Position numbers and translations under genes: made by a program
Part shown: positions 62,434 to 64,000 of the stretch, one piece after another
Layout: each line of letters opens with the position of its first letter
How positions within the stretch are numbered: the stretch's first letter is position 1
The notes under the pieces: generated by a model
What the model saw: only the letters and a program-made list of their open reading frames with translations
What the model was told of the DNA's origin: nothing
The model's database searches: none
From: Brevibacterium sediminis
GTDB lineage: Bacteria > Actinomycetota > Actinomycetes > Actinomycetales > Brevibacteriaceae
Reading direction: 5' to 3'
Length of the DNA: 64,000 nucleotides
NCBI RefSeq assembly: GCF_013623905.1
Contig: NZ_JABKDD010000002.1
Span: forward strand, 308,121 to 372,120

Positions 62434-63002
62434 AGCGCTTCTTCTCCGGTCTGCGCAAGAAGGCGACGACGGCCGCGGTCAAGGACGATGACCGGTTCGG
62501 CACCGGTCTGTGGCGCCACAATCGCGACCGCTTCATCCGCGCCGTCGACCGGTACTACACCACCGCGGTGGCCCTCCACGAGTCACGGGACTCCGGTGGC
62601 AGCGCCATCTCGGGAGCCGCCTCGGCGGGATCATCCGACGGCTCGGCCACGGCCGCCTCGGCGAAGGATCCGATCGACGTCATCGTCGACGGCACCCACC
62701 GGCTCAACGCGCTCGTCGACGTCGTCGACGACCTCACCGCGACCCTCCACTCCCGCCACCCCGTCACCGGTCAGGTGGTGCCCGGGCCGGCTCGGCAGGC
62801 CGTCGGCGACGCACCGGAGCTGCTGACGAAGGCCTCGTCGAAGGTCGGCGAGGCGGTGCTCGCGGCGTCGATGGCACGGTCGGACGGGCCATCGGGACGG
62901 TCGATCGACTCGAGCGCCGAGGCCACGGTTCGGTTCATCACGGATGCCGAGGAGCTGCTGGGGCGGGCGCGGGAGATTCTCGCTAGGGTGGAGGCATCAT
63001 GA
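62430..63002 (+). CDS. Hypothetical protein coupled to bpa
   Basis: A 190-residue protein from GTG 62430 (GTGA overlap with bpa). It starts VKRFFSGLRKKATTAAV and is helical and soluble with a low-complexity Ala/Ser insert at about 55-80; the helices DPIDVIVDGTHRLNALVDVVDDLTATLHSR and VRFITDAEELLGRAREILA are the most ordered parts. No family recognised. Tight coupling to bpa and to the HAD gene (4-bp overlap) suggests a conserved operon; a proteasome-linked role is a guess. Confidence 0.75.
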   Translation: MKRFFSGLRKKATTAAVKDDDRFGTGLWRHNRDRFIRAVDRYYTTAVALHESRDSGGSAISGAASAGSSDGSATAASAKDPIDVIVDGTHRLNALVDVVDDLTATLHSRHPVTGQVVPGPARQAVGDAPELLTKASSKVGEAVLAASMARSDGPSGRSIDSSAEATVRFITDAEELLGRAREILARVEAS

Positions 63003-63841
63003 GACCTCCGATCAGCCCCGATATCCTGCCGCCGGATGACTTCGACCTCGGCCTTGTCGCCAGCGATATCGACGGCACTCTGCTGCTGAACTGGAAGCCG
63101 ATCTCGACGGCCACGATCGATGCGATCCACCGCTGTCAGGATGCGGGAATCCCCTTCGTGCTCGTCACCGGGCGGCCCATCCGATGGTTGGCGCCGATCG
63201 CCGAGCAGATCCCCGACCTCGGTCGCGTCGTCTGCCTCAACGGGGCGGTCGTCTACGACATCGCATCGCAGTCCGTCGTCGATGCCCACACCATCGATGC
63301 GCAGACGCTGACGGAGATCACCGCGGCGGTCCGCGTCGATCATCCCGAGGCCCGGTTCGCCTACGAGACGCTCAACGGCGGTTTCATCGACCGGGAGTTC
63401 GTCACCGGCCGACCGCGTGAGGCCAGGATCATCGACGATGTCTCCGAACTCGCCGGCGAGGACGTCGTCAAGGTGCTCGTGCGTCTGGAGACGAGCGATT
63501 CGCAGGCGATGCACGACCTCATCGATCCGCTCGTCGACGGCACTTGCCATGCCTCGTTCTCCGAGCCGGACAACGGTCTTGTCGAACTGGCACCGTATGG
63601 GATCACGAAGGCGAAGACGCTGTCGGATCTGTGCGACCACCTCGGAGTGGCGCGGGCGCAGGTGATGGCGTTCGGGGATATGCCCAACGACATCGAGATG
63701 CTGTCGTGGGCCGGGCACGGGGTCGCCATGGGCAATGCGCTGGGGTCGGTCAAGGCGATCGCCGCGGCGGTAACGGAGGCCGTCGACGACGATGGCGTCG
63801 CCCGCTACCTCGACGCAGTCTTAGACACCCGCCCCAACTGA
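62999..63841 (+). CDS. HAD-superfamily phosphatase (Cof type)
   Basis: A 280-residue Cof-type hydrolase. Motif I is LVASDIDGTLL with the nucleophile Asp, motif II VLVTGRP, the motif III Lys is in GITKAKTLSDL, and motif IV is MAFGDMPNDIEML. The C2 cap lies between. Such enzymes dephosphorylate sugar phosphates or flavin precursors. It overlaps the preceding gene by 4 bp and is the last intact gene before the interrupted palindrome and IS. Confidence 0.93.
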   Translation: MRPPISPDILPPDDFDLGLVASDIDGTLLLNWKPISTATIDAIHRCQDAGIPFVLVTGRPIRWLAPIAEQIPDLGRVVCLNGAVVYDIASQSVVDAHTIDAQTLTEITAAVRVDHPEARFAYETLNGGFIDREFVTGRPREARIIDDVSELAGEDVVKVLVRLETSDSQAMHDLIDPLVDGTCHASFSEPDNGLVELAPYGITKAKTLSDLCDHLGVARAQVMAFGDMPNDIEMLSWAGHGVAMGNALGSVKAIAAAVTEAVDDDGVARYLDAVLDTRPN

Positions 63842-63848
63842 CCCCAAT

Positions 63849-63879
63849 TACTACCTGACGGCGGCCCAGCTACCTCGCG
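63849..63879. repeat. 60-bp palindrome, copy 2, left half cut by an IS
   Basis: 31 bases that match the first 31 of the palindrome at 56251 with one change (CAGCTACC for CAGCAACC), ending at CTCGCG. The right half is missing; IS sequence begins at the next base. The flank CCCAAT matches the other side of copy 1, so this copy is inverted. Confidence 0.88.
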
Positions 63880-64000
63880 TGGAGTGGTCCCCAATAGTTG
63901 GACTGCTGTGAGGTCAGCATGAAGCAGTTGCCGGCTGTCCGGCTGTGGCGGTCTTGGTCCGATACTCCATCGGGGCAAGACCGCCGAGTCGCATCGAGAT
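63880..64000 (-). mobile_element. IS3-family insertion sequence, one end
   Basis: Begins at TGGAGTGGTCCCCAATAG, an IS3-like terminal inverted repeat, inserted at the centre of the palindrome. It runs off the window and contains the end of a transposase gene on the minus strand. Confidence 0.8.
63914..64000 (-). CDS. IS3-family transposase (OrfB), C-terminal 28 residues
   Basis: The minus-strand frame ends at a TGA at 63914-63916 and reads MRLGGLAPMEYRTKTATAG, which is the usual end of IS3-type integrases (L-x-x-L-x-P-x-E-Y/F-R). The rest of the gene, including the DDE residues, is outside the window. Confidence 0.8.
   Translation of the reverse strand: MSMRLGGLAPMEYRTKTATAGQPATASC

Overview
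The window is high-GC DNA from an actinobacterium, most likely Brevibacterium or a close Micrococcales relative. This is inferred from base composition, Corynebacterium-like inositol genes, GTP-dependent PEP carboxykinase, an LCP cell-wall protein, a bacterial proteasome activator, tRNAs without encoded CCA, and many GTG/TTG starts and 4-base gene overlaps. It is chromosomal: three tRNA genes lie among housekeeping and catabolic genes, with one IS fragment at the right edge.

Layout. 1-5400: a minus-strand operon that runs off the left edge (MocA-type dehydrogenase, HpcH/HpaI aldolase, an IolD-like ThDP hydrolase, aldehyde dehydrogenase), with two near-identical palindromic operators and a divergent LacI-type regulator followed by an AlkD-like gene. 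7.2-20.8 kb: the myo-inositol locus. It holds a dehydrogenase and TIM-barrel pair, a GntR/UTRA regulator, iolC, a Cgl0158-type aldolase, iolB, iolD, iolE, iolG, an iolH-like gene, an MFS transporter and a usp gene. Matching TGTCATGACA-type operators precede the first pair and iolC. 20.75-22.64 kb: a small foreign-looking islet flanked by two copies of a usp 3' end, with two hypothetical genes each behind the same diverged leader repeat.

22.7-28.7 kb: two small membrane proteins, tRNA-Arg(ACG), pckG, a tandem-repeat block and a pit phosphate transporter operon. 29-33.8 kb: class III aminotransferase plus mmsA, with a divergent PucR regulator (probably beta-alanine or a related beta-amino acid). 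33.9-37.5 kb: Ldh2-type reductase, Ser/Cys proline-racemase-family enzyme and FAD amino-acid oxidoreductase (D-amino acid or hydroxyproline catabolism). 37.6-44.4 kb: an OmpA-like and a lipoprotein gene, tRNA-Ser(GCT), a large LCP protein and an overlapping FAD/NAD(P)-binding protein. 44.8-51 kb: YhgE/Pip protein and an MMPL transporter carrying a degenerate ABC-ATPase-like tail, with a divergent TetR gene. 51-56.2 kb: an internally duplicated hypothetical, a C45 peptidase-like protein, an MBL hydrolase and an APC permease. 56.2-64 kb: a 60-bp perfect palindrome, tRNA-Ser(TGA), a degenerate maltokinase homologue, ilvA, quinone oxidoreductase, Bpa, a hypothetical, a HAD phosphatase, and a second copy of the palindrome cut at its centre by an IS3-family element.

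Most promising for novelty are the left-edge operon (a possible second cyclitol or sugar ring-opening pathway), the MMPL/ABC-like fusion, the pseudokinase-like maltokinase homologue, the palindrome/IS junction and the usp-flanked islet. All functions are read from sequence by eye; no database search was run.
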